Source of the DNA: Dermanyssus gallinae
Taxonomy: Eukaryota; Arthropoda; Arachnida; Mesostigmata; Dermanyssidae
Length of the DNA stretch: 64,000 nt
Direction of reading: 5' to 3'
Assembly: GCA_003439945.1 (NCBI GenBank)
Contig: QVRM01000325.1
Location: forward strand, 172,501 to 236,500
In this document: positions 44,677 to 59,036 of the stretch, piece after piece
Layout of the letters: every line of letters begins with the position of its first letter
Numbering within the stretch: position 1 is the stretch's first letter
Notes under the pieces: generated by a model
The model's database searches: none
The model's input: the letters and a program-made list of their open reading frames with translations, nothing else
Told to the model about the DNA's origin: nothing
Translations under genes and position numbers: made by a program

Positions 44677-45699
44677 TTCTGCAACGGTGCTTTCGTGTCG
44701 GTTTAAGTTGCTGACTCAATAGAACAGACGGACACACGATTGCCGCCAATCACGCAACGCGGGGCCCTTTTCGTAGACAGAAAAAAAAACGAGCGGCGAT
44801 AAATTCATCTATGTTGGACAGTTGAGAGGGTAAATGTAGTAAGTCAGCTTATTCATACGATAGAGATACTGCTGAGGTCGATTCGATTTGTTCTCGGCGT
44901 TTTTCTCTCTAAGCCCTTTCTCATGGCAGCACTATTGATGATTTCTTGGCTTCATATTTTTTATTCTGTGTTCATTCCTAGATGAACTCAATATGCAGCA
45001 AACACGTTTTTGGTCATTTGAGCCGACATTGCAGGTGCATTTGAAAATAGGTATATACAAATACGCATATATGATATCAATTACAAGGTGCCTGCGGTGG
45101 GCGATACAAACGCTTACAGTTACGAGGAGAAAAGAGCACAATAACGTATAAACCAGAGCTAAGTACACAGACCAGACCCCCATTCGCAGTTCTATCTATA
45201 AAAAATACAGGCCGCAGGATACAATATACATAGTGTAAATTCACGAGACTACCGTGGCAGCGTGTTTTCTTAAAGAAAGGAAGCGAGTTTACTACTCCTG
45301 GCTAACGGGCGTGTTCCCCGGGAAGAGGGAGTACCTTAGGGTATTGGCTCTCAGTTTCACTCGCAGTTTCCGTCACTTTTTTGCAGAGATCGTGTAGCTT
45401 AAGAGTCGGTATCTTCTTTAAAGGCGGTAGAGGTGCGCGCTGTTTCGTTCGTGCCCACGGCAATGGCGGATAAATACAAGGCGATCTGAAGGAAATGATG
45501 TTGACAACCACTATAGACATTCTCAGAATGGAGGTAGCTACATTTATTGCCTACTACTTCCGGACGCCTTTCTATCACACAACACCACCAAAGTTATAAA
45601 AACAGTGGTAATAAATGAACATATCACAGCTAAAACAAGTTCTACATCTGCCGCAAGACGCTGCTGCTATGCAAATAAATCGTTCATTTCTGTGCAGGT
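44677..45699. other. no recognised gene
   Basis: Unique sequence, short frames only. Confidence 0.5.
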
Positions 45700-46335
45700 A
45701 CCCTAGGATAAAAAATGTCACAAATAAAGATGGGTTAAACAGGTGCAGCTGGCGAAGACGGCACTAAGGATCAAAGCGAAGCGATATCGCAAAGTAGAGT
45801 TTGCAGCATGCGAGATTGTGTACAATAGTCAGCATGGACAAGAAAGAGGGTATCGAATAGTGAAATTGAGGGTAAACAAGTCAAATTGGCGATGAGATCC
45901 AGATCGAGTTTGGCAGGTATATATGGAAAGGAAGAACGGGAAAGGGCGGGGTTGAATGGGTACACGATAAATCAAGAGCGAGTACACTACTGGCAGATTC
46001 CAGGGCAGGGATGTTGGATAGAAGGACACAAAGAGCTTATTATAGGGAGAGAAGTATAAAATGTTGAACTTGTGGGCTAGGGAATGAGTCAATCGAACAC
46101 ATTGTAAACGAATTTACAGTTTTGAGAGGGAGCAGAGATATAGACCTGTGGGAGGCCCTAGCTTTAGGACTAAATGTTAGAAATGACCAGGTCGATATTT
46201 CAAAGTAGAGGTCGTAACTCAGTAGGTATTAGATGATGCATAGGTAATATATATGCTGCCGCTTTAAGCGCGCCTGATATAAAAATGATGACATGTGTTT
46301 TTAGGTAAACGTGCTAAGCGGGTAATAAATCAATC

Positions 46336-46336
<1 letters not shown>
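45700..46336 (+). mobile_element. 3' remnant of a non-LTR (LINE) element
   Basis: At about 46050-46130 a plus frame reads C-x-TCGLGNESIEHIV, resembling the C-terminal Cys/His motif (C-x2-C...E..EH) of many LINE RTs, although it has stops. About 170 bp later comes the tail GACATGTGTTTTTAGGTAAACGTGC...AATAAATCAATCA (46290-46336), which SINE-3 also carries (52774-52812). The upstream limit is not defined. It is heavily decayed. Confidence 0.5.
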
Positions 46337-46428
<92 letters not shown>

Positions 46429-46436
46429 ATATATAT
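46337..46436. repeat. (TA)n microsatellite
   Basis: TA run with ATTATA interruptions, abutting the LINE tail. Confidence 0.95.
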
Positions 46437-47363
46437 TATTTAGTATTTGTTTTTGTAGCACAAAAGTTGTTACTACAAAACTACTGCAATTATCAATTGC
46501 AATTTCAATTATCAATATTTTGTTATTAGTGCTATACTTCCAATGATTTCTAAAAGTCCTATCTTATGACACGAAACTGCACGACAAGGTAGAGGCGCAC
46601 GTGTAACCCCCTCCGTTCGTTACATCATAACAGTACCACATTTCATACATACGTATTATTATTACTACTATTAAATTAATAATTTAAATAACAACCTATT
46701 ATGAGCACTGGTCTAATTTGATTTATATAATCTTTTCATTACGGTGTGCACGTAAGACGACTCGCACAGGATACCGCACGGCGTCCAAAGATGACGCCGC
46801 TTCTGTATCAGCGGGGGACGCATGACACGGCGTCTTCTGACACCTCGCACCCGCGCCAGGAGCGGCGAGCGATGGGTGAGCTCCGGTCACCGTGGGTTAG
46901 TCGGCGTCTCTTCTCTATCTACCTAACTATCTATCTATCTGGCTGGTTGCCTGTCTCAGCTGGACGACGAAGGGTAGGCGATAACAAGACCGCCGCCACC
47001 ACCACTCTTCCCTTTAGCATCGGGGAGCTTGACTGCGTTCTGATCTAATTAACTCTGCTTTGATTGGCTGATGAGTCGTAGTTAGTCTGTGTAGCAAGCA
47101 GTCTATGTCTAATCTCACTTAAGCACGCACTCACTCACTTTCGTCTTTCTCGCTCCTATCTTCTCCTCGCTGTTCCTATGAAACGCACGTCACGTGTCCA
47201 CTGGTCCACAGCGTCCATTGTCTACATTGTGATGCCAATGTGCCGCATTGCAACGTGAACAATGATCATGGTGAACGTAATATGTGTCATAAGAGTTTCA
47301 TCCTTGAGAGAGACTATATTCAAGGCGTGGCGCTGTTAAGCTTAGAATTCGCCAGAACTTAAG

Positions 47364-47406
<43 letters not shown>

Positions 47407-47565
47407 GTCATATGCCCTATATACACATATGTAGCCTGTAAGGTAGCCCTAATAATGCCAGTTAGAAATATCTTTTAGCTTTGTGTAGGCGCAGCTTGTG
47501 TATGAGAAGGTAATTAGCTTGTTCTGAGAAGTATTATTATAGAGAGCAATACATAACGATGATTG

Positions 47566-47632
<67 letters not shown>

Positions 47633-47994
47633 CTATTTATTAAACACTGTGATGAGCAAACCTATGCACGAGCTGCTACATTCTCATCGAGCCTAAGGTA
47701 CTTGGATTATTTATTCAACTATATCATAACAAGTAGTCCGTTTTTTTGCTGAACCCAATGTTTAAGAAGTTTGACCAGAGCTATGCAGGCGCTGAAGATG
47801 TGACTAGTTTTGTTTCAACACTCTCTGTATTTCATATTGCTAAATAGAACGCTAAATGACTAACTTATAACGATGCACCGTGGAATTTCTGCATAAACCA
47901 GTCGAACTTTGCGTACCCTAGACTCGAGTGTTAGATATGCTTCTTTATGCTTCCACGTTTGGCAAGCACACCGGATCTATTTTTTTTAGATTTT
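46437..47994. other. no recognised gene; two (TA)n tracts
   Basis: Unique sequence with TA runs at 47367-47402 and 47571-47630. A GC-richer patch at 46745-47000 has a 100-codon frame without a recognised domain. Confidence 0.45.
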
Positions 47995-48172
47995 CTGTAA
48001 GGCTAATGCCCGTGTACGGTTTTTTCATGTCATGGCTAATTTTTTATCCACTCCGGCATTTACCTTGTCTAAATTGGAAACCATGCAAACCATTTTAAGG
48101 GTGGCCGGTCTGGGTTTCGAACCTAGTCCTCTCAAATGCTAGACAAAGGCTTTGCTACTAAGCCATCTACTA
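47995..48172 (-). mobile_element. SINE-2 copy c
   Basis: Minus strand: GATGGCTTAGTAGCAAAGCC head, B-box GGGTTCGAAACCC, 3' end ATTAGCCTTACAG. Not inside (TA)n. Confidence 0.8.
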
Positions 48173-50247
48173 ACATAACAAGCAAAAAGAACACTAATAT
48201 TTAATATATAAATACATATATATAAAATAAGGATATATTGTGATGTATGTTACTGCCGAACAGCTCTAATCCGAGCAATACCGTACAAAAGATGAAAAGT
48301 TCGAGTTACGAAAGTTCCTAGATTGACCGCAATCCACAGCGATTTAACGGTGACGGGTGCGCGGTACTCCACAACGAAGACTATTCGAATCGTAAAGTCT
48401 GCCCTTCATTATTTGTATATTGGCCGTGTGTGTGTTAATTTATGGTAATTATGCATACCAAACCTGATCTTGCGTCATTCTGTAAATAAAAAGTTCCATA
48501 TAAAACTCACTCTTCACTGGCCCTTTCTACAAGGGGTGCCAATGAGAATAACTTGATTATCGACATGCCGCTTTAAATAAACAATACTTTATTGCAAATT
48601 GATAACATGTAATCTGAAATTTGTAACTTTGCTGTTCACGTTTGTGATTGCAGCTAGAAATATATATATCGCCTTTATAGATTTTCATTTTTACATTTGT
48701 GTACCTTTACATCGTTTGATAAATATAATTATGTCTAATACGCACTTTCTCAAGGCTTCATTTAACGTAAATGCTACATGCGCGTGCTTTATAAGTTATA
48801 ATCGCAATTTTATTATTGCTATGAATATTAATACACTTACTTATGTGAACATTATTTAAATGCTAAACGTCTGTGGAGTGACAAGCTCTAGCGCTGCGCG
48901 CTCATCATTGTTTCAGTGGCACGTTCTGCCCAAGAGGTTAGTTAGGTTATATAACACGTCAATTTACAAATTGTCCAATTGCTGATGGCTGGTTAGTCGG
49001 AACCAACAAATGAATGAATAAATGACCAAAGACTCCCCCCCCACCTTTCAGTGGAACTACCTTTCTACCGGTGGTAATGAATATTAATTACTATTAGTGA
49101 TTATACGGCTGTGATCAGCGACGATCAGGAACCTGCATCGAATGCATACCGTCGAACAGAAAGAGCAGAGGTTATGCAGGTTGGTTAGAGCGGGTAATAC
49201 AGCCATGCAGACCAGAGCTGGGCAAACTCTCCTAGCGTGGACCAATAAGTCCCGTGGCCCATAGTTATCCCGCTCCACGGATCCCATGTTGCCAGTATAG
49301 AACAATTTGAGCCAGAAGGCTATTGTTTCTTCTTTCGCCTATTTTTGATATGGCGTTTCTGCTGGAAGAACGGATAGCAAGAACGCGAAACCTAAGAGCG
49401 TGACGTGATTGAAGGACGGAACAGTACATAAAATCGTTCTCTAAGGTTCTTGTCGTTCTCTAAACTCTCTTTTGCAACACGATATTTTAGAATAGAGTAC
49501 AGATATGTTTTTTTTTTGGAATGGAGATTTATTTTATATCATTATTACTTTTATTAAAAGCCTCACTGCCTTCAGGTATGCGGGCTGGCGCGATGTCGTA
49601 GTGGGGAAAGCTATTTGCCAGTAGGTTGAATTTCAACTCACACTTCATCACGCGGGAAAATGCAACAATCTTCTTAGAATGTCATGTATTCCAAAACAGA
49701 GCAAAATCATCTAATCCGCTGTTAATTATTATCGCGCTTCGGCGTAGTGGCCAAATGTACCGACTGAAACCTCATCGGTTGATGAGGAAGCGAAGCATCG
49801 GTTAAAAGACCGATTATGCGGCATCAACTTTTATGAATTCTTTTTCAACTCCACATTTCCACATTCTAGACATCGTATATAAAGTCTCCGGAGTACTGAT
49901 AGTTAAACTCTTACGAACTTACAAGTTAACGCTGATAATTACAGCTTATCTCGTTGACGCGAACGGGATGTACCTGCGGAAATTACGTATTCACAAGCGT
50001 ATTTCATAATAAACGCAGCAGAGGCAAAAGAAAGCGCTGGCTGTGCATCCAGAAACGAACTAGAGCATACTTCTAACTCAACACCGTCTTGTTTTGCAGA
50101 GATATTATGTTAGATGAATTTTCGTAGTTATGTGAAGGACTATCTCAAAGTTAGTTGCGGTTTACTAACCAACGCATCTTACCAACCAATGCTTAAGTTT
50201 AATGCGTTAGTTGGAACAATAAATATCTAAAAAAGCATATTCATAGA

Positions 50248-50251
<4 letters not shown>
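48173..50251. other. no recognised gene
   Basis: Unique AT-rich sequence. 49736-49800 contains a stem CCTCATC-GGTT-GATGAGG inside an outer CGCTTC/GAAGCG pair, and 49585-49645 has a weak A-box-like GTCGTAGTGGGG. Confidence 0.4.

Positions 50252-50317
<66 letters not shown>
50252..50317. repeat. (TA)n microsatellite
   Basis: About 33 TA units. Confidence 0.95.
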
Positions 50318-50320
<3 letters not shown>

Positions 50321-50725
50321 GAGACGTCTATAGACGTTTGGCGTCATTATTATCCCTATTCCTAATCAAACATTGTGCCAGCAGAACGCCGTCATGATTC
50401 GTAGCGATAACCATGCTGATGATAATACTCATTATAACAGTAATAGTAACGAATGAACTGACAGTATTATTTATCATACTTAATGCCATTCTCTATAATA
50501 ATCGTATTTATTGATAGATTTTTGAGGAAGCTATGGCGATCATAATCTTTTTGCATATTTTGCACTCAAACATGAGTTCGCTTCTAAACCCATTCCCCAC
50601 TCAGCTCCACTTAGTACTTGAAAGGTCGGAGTGAATAATTTTTGCTCGAATTCTACGACAGTGCATTAAGTTCCATGTTTCTTTCATGCCTATAATTTTG
50701 CTCGCGTTATGAAATACCGTGTTAG

Positions 50726-50727
<2 letters not shown>

Positions 50728-50770
<43 letters not shown>

Positions 50771-50785
50771 TATATATATATATAT

Positions 50786-50864
<79 letters not shown>
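50728..50864. repeat. (TA)n microsatellite
   Basis: About 68 units with two TAGA interruptions. Confidence 0.95.
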
Positions 50865-50867
<3 letters not shown>

Positions 50868-51675
50868 CAGGACAATCGAGCTTGCGATGATCCGGCTAGG
50901 CTGTGCTTAGCTATAGTCTGTGTTGGATTTTAAAGTTAGTGGGGTGCATTACCGATACATTAGCAACGACTGAGTATGATACGCAGCGTATACGTTAAAA
51001 CATACACAAGCCACCCGGTAAGCGAACGTGTTGTGTTCGCTTCGAAAGTTCCTATTTTAACGAAAGCGTAAAAAACGAGCGTCTAGGACTAAATGTGTCT
51101 ATACAATTATAGTGGGAAATAAGAATGTTGGAATAGAGAGGGCTGACGGCCGAATGCCTGAACTTTATATATATATATATATATATCTTATAGCGACTTT
51201 GCGTTGTTAGTATAGCCCTTGGATTCCTCGTATATTTAAGTCGTTTCGTTCGAATGGATTTTTCCATGCTGTCATTTCCTTGTTTATCCCGTAGAGGTCT
51301 CATCGTGTGTGCCAATTATATTGCTCTGTATCTAATTAACACGATAACTAAGTCAAGATCAAACCCATGTCATGATCAAATTCCGCCGACAGCTGATACG
51401 AGTTTAAACATGTCTGTAGACAAAATAGTTATTAACAGCATATATATGTATATACCATGTTTGACTAAATGAATTTTGTGCACTTTGGTAAATTAAAATA
51501 AACGACAGTTCACCAATGTAGTTTCCATTTGTCAAACAGCGTGAAGTAACTGGCTGGTATCGTCCTACCCGGTGATTACCCTAACAGTGTGGCCCCTCTC
51601 AGCTGCTGCTTAAATTGGCGACAACTGATATTTCTTTAGAGATGAAAAATGACAACATCAGTAACAACATCCACA
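50865..51675. other. no recognised gene
   Basis: Unique sequence with a short TA run at 51165-51186. Confidence 0.5.
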
Positions 51676-52625
<950 letters not shown>

Positions 52626-52812
52626 ACGTGGCGGATAGCCTAGGCGTGCTAGTCATGGTTGTCATCTATAGGGATGTCACAGGTTCGACCCCCTTGTTGA
52701 TCGAATAGATAAATAAGCCAGCGACTATGCTGTAACAAGGACATTGTTATGAAAATCCTAGATACAGTAGGGTTACATGTGTATTTAGGTATACATGTCA
52801 AGTGAATAAAAC
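52626..52812 (+). mobile_element. SINE-3 (tRNA head plus LINE-type 3' tail)
   Basis: tRNA-like head GTGGCGGATAGCCTAGGCG...GGTTCGACCCC (A and B boxes), an unrelated body, then the tail TTACATGTGTATTTAGGTAT...AAGTGAATAAAAC (52774-52812), shared with the LINE remnant at 46290-46336 and the palindrome at 24644-24859. A head-only copy lies at 14966-15048. Confidence 0.75.
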
Positions 52813-52829
52813 GTCATCTCTCTCTCTAT

Positions 52830-52833
<4 letters not shown>

Positions 52834-52864
<31 letters not shown>
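52834..52864. repeat. (TA)n microsatellite
   Basis: TA run following a TC-rich stretch. Confidence 0.9.
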
Positions 52865-52868
<4 letters not shown>

Positions 52869-53447
52869 CAAAGCGGTTGCGTTAAGGAGCGACTGCATGA
52901 GGGGCATGTATGTGAGGCTCTAATGCCCGTGCTGTGCCCTATTATGCTTGACGAGCAGGAAGACAAGACAAGACAAGGCACGATCCACATAGGCGACTCC
53001 TCGTTGTTGTCGTTGTTGGTGGTGGTGGTGGTGACGGCTCTGGAGTTACGTAGACGCGGGCGGCGGCAGTGATGATTATGGCCGTGGTGTCAAGCCAAAA
53101 TGCAACTAGGGCAACAAGTAGAAGTGGCTCCGACGACGACGACCACAACAAAGACAAAGTGAGTAGCGTCACGGCAGTGTCAGCAGTATAGGCAGTGGTC
53201 AGCGTGGGCTGTGACGCAGCTGGGCTGCGGTCGCCAATCTGCGACAAGAAGACGATGACGCGGAAGAAGAACAAGAGAATCAACAAGAGAAAAACACAAG
53301 GCAAAGAAAGGAGGATCTGAACCGGACAAGGCTGGACCGAGCCAAACCAGACAGACAGACAAACCAATACGAGCCGATAAACTGACGGACAGCGGACTGT
53401 GCGGACGGACAAACAGACGGACCGACGGCCTGGCTGGCTGGTAAATC
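52865..53447. other. no recognised gene
   Basis: GC-richer unique sequence; GACA/GACG words near 53350-53440. Confidence 0.45.
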
Positions 53448-53640
53448 GACCTCGGTGGCGTGGTACATTTACGTGCGCCTCGCGACCAGAGGAGACTCAT
53501 AGGGGAGGGCGCACAGGTTCGAGGCACCCCACCGTTGCACCAAATAGTACTTATGGGGTGGTTGTCCGTGTTGTGAAGCGAAAGCAGTCCCGTGAACGTT
53601 ACGTTGTTGGCTGAGTTGGCTGAGGGTCAGCCCGAAAAGT
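53448..53640 (+). mobile_element. SINE-1 copy d
   Basis: Plus-strand copy: CTCGGTGGCGTGGTACATT, B-box AGGTTCGAGGC, CACCGTTGCAC, and the 3' hairpin GGCTGAGGGTCAGCC (53618-53632) followed by CGAAAAG. About 20 bases around TACTTATGGGG differ from the other copies. Confidence 0.8.
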
Positions 53641-53689
53641 TTTTTGGCTGGCTGATAAACGAACAAGAAAATAGACGGACCGGCGGACC

Positions 53690-53748
53690 AGCAGATGAAC
53701 GGACAGACAGACAGACATACGGACAGTCAGACAGACAGACTAACCGAC
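53690..53748. repeat. (GACA)n-like tract
   Basis: GACAGACAGACA and GTCAGACAGACA units. Confidence 0.8.
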
Positions 53749-54409
53749 GGAACCACGAACGGTCGGACAAAAGCGGTCAAAGAAAGGCGCAAACTGGCAC
53801 TGGCGTCTTGCCAAACGACGGGCGGCTTGTCTCGGCGGCGCAATGAGCGGCTGCCAGAGACGATTGCAGCCACTGTGGCATAGTGGTGACAGCTCCAGTC
53901 GGTTAGTAGTGGGATGTGGATAGATGGACGGATGGATATATAGATAGACAAACAGAGAGGCGGGTAAGCGGGGTAGCATGATCATAACGCGTCGAGCTGG
54001 TGGCGGACTTTGCTTGCAGCGGTGCAGCCTGGCACGATGTGACGGACAGACAGAGCGTTGTAATCTGGGTGCTGAGAGCTAAAAAACAAGAAGATGAAAA
54101 TGAAGATGAAGAAAAGAAAGATCAGGAAAGGACGAAGACTTGTTAGACAAACGACAGATAGCAAAGACGACGAACGTCTGGTGGTGGGATCGGCTGGCTG
54201 GTCGGACGGATAAGCTCATAACCACCACGCCGATAAGGGACAGCCACAAAAATCATCATCATCATCTAGTTCTTCCTCGCTTTCCTTATCGATGCTGAGG
54301 ACCGAAAGCTGGGGATCTAATTTTTCATCATCAACATCACCACTAACGCCCCCATCATCAGCAATAGCAGCAACTTGGCGTCTTCAACTTCTCTGCTTTT
54401 TTCCCTTCC
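53749..54409. other. no recognised gene
   Basis: Unique sequence with GATG/GGAT words and a GAAGATGAAAATGAAGATGA run near 54090. Confidence 0.5.
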
Positions 54410-54660
54410 TCTGGTTGTTGTTGTTATTGTTGTGGTTGTTGTTGCTGTTGTTGTGGTTGTTGTTATTGTTGCTGTTGTTGTTATCATCGTGGCCACTAAC
54501 CAGCATCACCACCACCGTAACAAAAATAGCAGCAGCAGAAGCAAAAACAACAGCAACAACAATAACCGACAGCAACAACGACAACAACAACAACAACCGA
54601 AAACATCAACAACAACCGACAGCAACAACAACCGAAAACATCAACAACAACTGACGACAC
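54410..54660. repeat. (GTT)n then (CAA)n inverted arrays
   Basis: GTT-rich 54412-54485 and CAA-rich 54530-54655, separated by about 45 bp; complementary arms. ACCGAAAACATCAACAACA repeats twice in the second arm. Confidence 0.85.
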
Positions 54661-55179
54661 AACAATCGACTATATTCCACTAGCACGACTATACTCGCAG
54701 ACACGGACTATGTCAGCATTGTCGGCCATCACGAGCATCCATCATCTTCTGCATAATCATCAGCATCATCACCACCACCATCATCATTGTTAGAATGATT
54801 GCTGTTGTTATTATCACCATGTCTTCATTCGTTTTTCCGATTCTCGGGTTAACTTACAGCATATACGTGTAGCCGTCTGCACGGGCACGTATACGCGCAC
54901 GTCCATATTGTCAGCCTCACCGTCGTCCTCACCACCCCAATGTTCGTCGGCATCGTCACCAACAAGAACATCAAGAACAACCACATCCTTATCGTTGCCA
55001 ACCTTATCGACAACAGGAAAACTACAATTCCAGTTAGGCTTGCGGGAAGCCTGGCGTGTCCGACGTAGATATGACTGAGCCTGACCCGTAGTTACATGTT
55101 TGCTGTGCCGAGCAGTCAAAGAGAAGGCCAATCAATGATCGACGCGAGGTAGAGGCATTCGGGTTCGATCTGCGTGGCT
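54661..55179. other. no recognised gene
   Basis: CATCAT-type repeats at 54720-54790, then unique sequence. Confidence 0.5.
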
Positions 55180-55815
55180 TCACTAACCGAAGTTTAATCC
55201 TGAGCAGTTGCAGACCCTCTGGCTGCTGAACAGCGAGGTGGTGAGGATTGCGTCAGAACCGCTTCTTCTCTTGTTTTTCTTCTCTGGGGGCACACCTGAT
55301 CTTCCCGTCAATCTGCAGAGGTCGAGTAGGGTGGGGTGTCCGTTCTGGCTCAGCATGGCCTGTCTTGTGCACTTATTTACCGGTCGCCGGACGCGTCTCG
55401 CAGCACTCAATTGTACCTTCAGTGGGATCTCTTGAACTCTGCTGGCTTTCCTCGCATACTTAAGCCTTCAGGGCTTCAGGGCCGGAATAAGGACCAAAGG
55501 CCTGATTGACTCGTTAGCTCCATTAAATTTTAGTCCGGGGGTGGGTGTTGAACTCAAGTTGGCCAAAGCCAACAAGAGTAGGAGGTTTGCCAATATAGAA
55601 CCTGGGGGTGCACTTCGCATTTCCTCGGGCAACACAACATCCATCAAATGTCTGTCGCTGGTTATCCAAAAAGAAGAGGTGAACGCTTTTGGTCCCTTTA
55701 CTTTACTGGTACTTTTGGAACGAAGATTGGTTACCCTAAGCATAGAAAATAAATTAGCATTTTGGTAGCAATCTACGAGTTGACTATTCTCTAACTGACC
55801 TCGCTTGGAGGCCAT
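55180..55815. other. non-repetitive segment open on both strands
   Basis: Minus-strand frames at 55468-55815 (115 codons) and 55183-55410 and plus-strand frames at 55208-55463 and 55541-55768 are free of simple repeats. No family recognised. It could be an eroded mobile element. Confidence 0.25.
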
Positions 55816-57531
55816 TGTTTTCTAGTAGTCATATGTTAGGCCTAATAACGTATATCTTTATATAACGACGTACTAACCATATATCGCACAACAGTGCCAC
55901 CTTTAACGTCAGGATCCTTGTCATGATCATCACCATCATGGCCATTCGTGACAAAATGTATGCATTAATCTAAAAGTGTGATTCTCGTTTTTAATGTAGA
56001 GTCTTGTGTCCCTGGGTTCGTGTGACAATTCCATTTAAATCTGTATGTCTTGAAATTCGACTATGCTGTTTTGACAGCTAAACGGACATAGACTGTAGTC
56101 TTAACTTCACTCGTGCATATTCCCTAAAAAAGGGCTCGTATATTGAAGTCGCTAACTTTAGCGGGAATGGTCAGGCGTAAAACAGTTAGATCCAGCATTG
56201 CGCCGATGACACAATTTTAGATCAGCCCCGATAAGCCGCCTTTTCACCGCTTGACCTTAAGCTGTCTAAACGATTTTTTTACTAAGTTCATGCTATTATA
56301 TCGCACTACTTTATGCTGATATAAAAATTGCCCCAAAAATAATCCAAGCCAATTCGGACACTGTGAACTCTGCTTTTTTTTCGTTTTTTTTCTATGTATA
56401 AGTTGTGCTTTGCCGTTTGCCATTGAATCAGACAGAATGCTAAACTGATTTAACGAGGCCGCGTAAAACGCTGACGCCAAGTTATCGCTTTTCTGAATCT
56501 AAGACCAACTTCTTTTTTAGTGCTAGGAGTAGCCCTGTTTGGTGTTTTCCCTGCAGCTTAATATTTAGCATTCAATACGTATTCTGTACACAGAGGTATT
56601 ATGGAGAGTGTAACCTAATAGATGCACTCACTGCACATACACAGTGCAATCGTGACGTTTTCAGGCACCCCATCTCGATAGACTCAGTCACGCCTGTGGG
56701 CAGATCGCTCTGAGATAAGGTTTAATTTTTTTCTAGAAGATCTTGTTTGTCACCTGGGCCCCAAGGAAGTCTTTGTTCATATACTAAAACTCTAGTTCCC
56801 TGTTATCCTGTTCAGCTGCCCTGCATCAAGGAGTAAATCCCGGATTGCGTGTATTGCAGTTGTGGTTTTATGTTGGGATCCGCTAGCAGTGCTAATTTCA
56901 AATTCAAGAAGCTACATCTATCTCCTTTCTGCTGGCAATTCTTAAATCGGTCTTCTGCGACTGACGCTGCAATAAGAGCGTCTCTACTGAGTATTGCGTT
57001 GTCCTGCTACCACAAGTAAAACGACTTGTGTGTGTGAGAAATTTTGCTCGATATGATGAGCCTAAAATGTATGTGTAGAAAATGAACAAAGTTTTTTGTG
57101 CCATAATTGACGTGCATAATCCCTACTACTGATTCGGCGGCCCTTTTTATGATACTTCCACACAAGTGATAGTAAATCTAGGACTTTCTGCTCGCTTGCT
57201 TCCCATTGTCAAGCAGATAGGAATAAAATCATGCAAACTATGTTGCATTGAGCATGTTGAGAATGTCAACGACTTTGTATGCCCTCCCTGCGGATGACAT
57301 GATTGTCCTGTTCGAGGCTAGCGTCCTTATCGCTAATCGCACTCTGGTTAGTCGACATGCAATGGTTGCCGTAGATCTTCACTCTCGTCAAATCGGCGTG
57401 TACTGTTTCAAACCGTTTAAATACTGAAATTAGGAAGGTTTTTTAGACTCAAAAAAGATTGCTGAGTACTAATAATCGGAGTGGACTTGGCCAGCTCCCC
57501 TCTCTTTTTCTCGTCTTTATGTTTGTTGCTG

Positions 57532-57532
<1 letters not shown>
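55816..57532. other. no recognised gene
   Basis: Unique sequence, short frames only. Confidence 0.5.
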
Positions 57533-57567
<35 letters not shown>

Positions 57568-57570
57568 TGT

Positions 57571-57617
<47 letters not shown>
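57533..57617. repeat. (TA)n microsatellite, two blocks
   Basis: TA runs around CAGTGTCC. Confidence 0.95.
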
Positions 57618-57618
<1 letters not shown>

Positions 57619-57859
57619 GGTGCACACTGACTTAGTCTATTGAACTTTTGGTAGTCGAGTACGTAGGAAAGAAAACACGATCGTCTGCGATCACCTTTGA
57701 TGGGACACTCTCTGTGCCAGATGTGTCTCTGACAGGTTGCCCTCGAAAGCGGTAGATCCGTCTCGATCCAAGTAGACATCTCTATCGAATCTTTGGGACG
57801 TTTCTCGTAGCTGTGGTTCCTACTGTAGTTGTGGTTTCCGCGGCACGTAGAAGCCAATG

Positions 57860-58300
57860 CGGAGTTCCCTGAACTTGTGCGTTTCACGGTTGAAGCTTGC
57901 TTTACACAAGCTTAATTGGCACAGTACTCATTGTTGGGCAAGCGAAAACCCGCTAGTAACTCGCCAGCGTGGATATCAGAGACGTTTCTTCAATTATTTG
58001 TGGGCTGGCATGGTAAACAGCTGCCTCATAGGTTCTCACGTACTTTTTGAAGTATTGAATGGAGAAGCATAACATACATTTCTGAGTGAAACGTTACCAG
58101 AACGGTTGGGAGGCGTTTCAGAAGGTGTTTGCGAGAGCATGTGGTTCCAGTATAACGGAACGCCACCGCACTTCACAGCTGCGGTACACGATTACCTAAA
58201 CGAGACCTTTGAGAATAGGTGTATTGGTCAAGGCGGAAGCAGATTGTTTTTTACAAACACGGCGGCGAGCTTAGATTCTCTTTGACTGGGACTGGTGGTC
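57860..58300 (+). pseudogene. Tc1/mariner-superfamily transposase fossil 1
   Basis: In one frame, with a single stop at 58070, the plus strand reads CWASENPLVTRQRGYQRRFF, YLWAGMVNSCLIGSHVLFE, FLSETLPERL, SMWFQYNGTPPHF and YLNETFENRCIGQGG. This matches the DDE transposase pattern WAG...G...F..LP.LL......MWF.HDGAPAHF...V...L...F..RWIGRGG common in arthropod genomes. The catalytic Asp of HDGAPAHF is Asn (YNG). The third catalytic region after GQGG is decayed and the N-terminal DNA-binding part is missing. Inactive. Confidence 0.75.
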
Positions 58301-58741
58301 TCACAATCGCACATTTCGTACTCTTTTATGTCGAGGAATAACACCAGTGCCACAAGCATTTGTCATTTCACTCTCACTCCGAAACAAGGCTTCGCTGAGA
58401 CTATGCTCCATTGGAATAAAATACTCACTTCAACAAGCTCTACTGTTCGCTATATTCGAAATCACCCTGAAACATCGATGTAAAATATCTATATATATAT
58501 ATATATATTTTTTTTAGTTGGCGTCATCGTGCAATGCTGCGCCGAGCGATCGTACCGAGCGAACAGCCAATCCAACACTGTCGACAACACAGTGCAAAAC
58601 AAGCGGGGTTGTGCATAGTATTTTGTTTCATTTACAGTATGTTCCCCTTCTATAAGGAAAAGGTAGTAGTCAAAGTCGTAGTAGCAAAATAGAACGGCCG
58701 TATTTTGTCGACCTCTTCGATACTTACAGTGCTCGCGTCTG
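58301..58741. other. no recognised gene
   Basis: Possibly the decayed 3' part of the transposon; (TA)n at 58489-58507. Confidence 0.4.
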
Positions 58742-58920
58742 TTTTTGTTGTTAATGTTGTTGTTGTTGCTGTTGTTGCTGGTGCTGTTGTTGGGTTTTGT
58801 TGTTGCTAATTGTGTTGTTATGTTTGTTGCTATTAGTACTGCTTTTGTTGTTGTTGTTGGTGCTGCTGGTGTTGTTGTTATTGATGTCGTTGGTGTTGCT
58901 GTTGGCGTTTTCATCATTAT
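58742..58920. repeat. (GTT)n-rich tract
   Basis: GTT with GCT and GGT variants. Confidence 0.85.
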
Positions 58921-59036
58921 CATCAACGTCACACGATCGGTGAGAGGTCAGGGCCATAGTGACAGCTGTCAACTGTGTTGGTCACCATACGCTCGATTAT
59001 TAGTATATTTACAGCAGTTTGTCGACACTTTTCAAA

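Noticed and set aside
47060..47100. Hammerhead ribozyme-like CTGATGAGTC
   Set aside because: The matching GAAA core segment and stems are absent.
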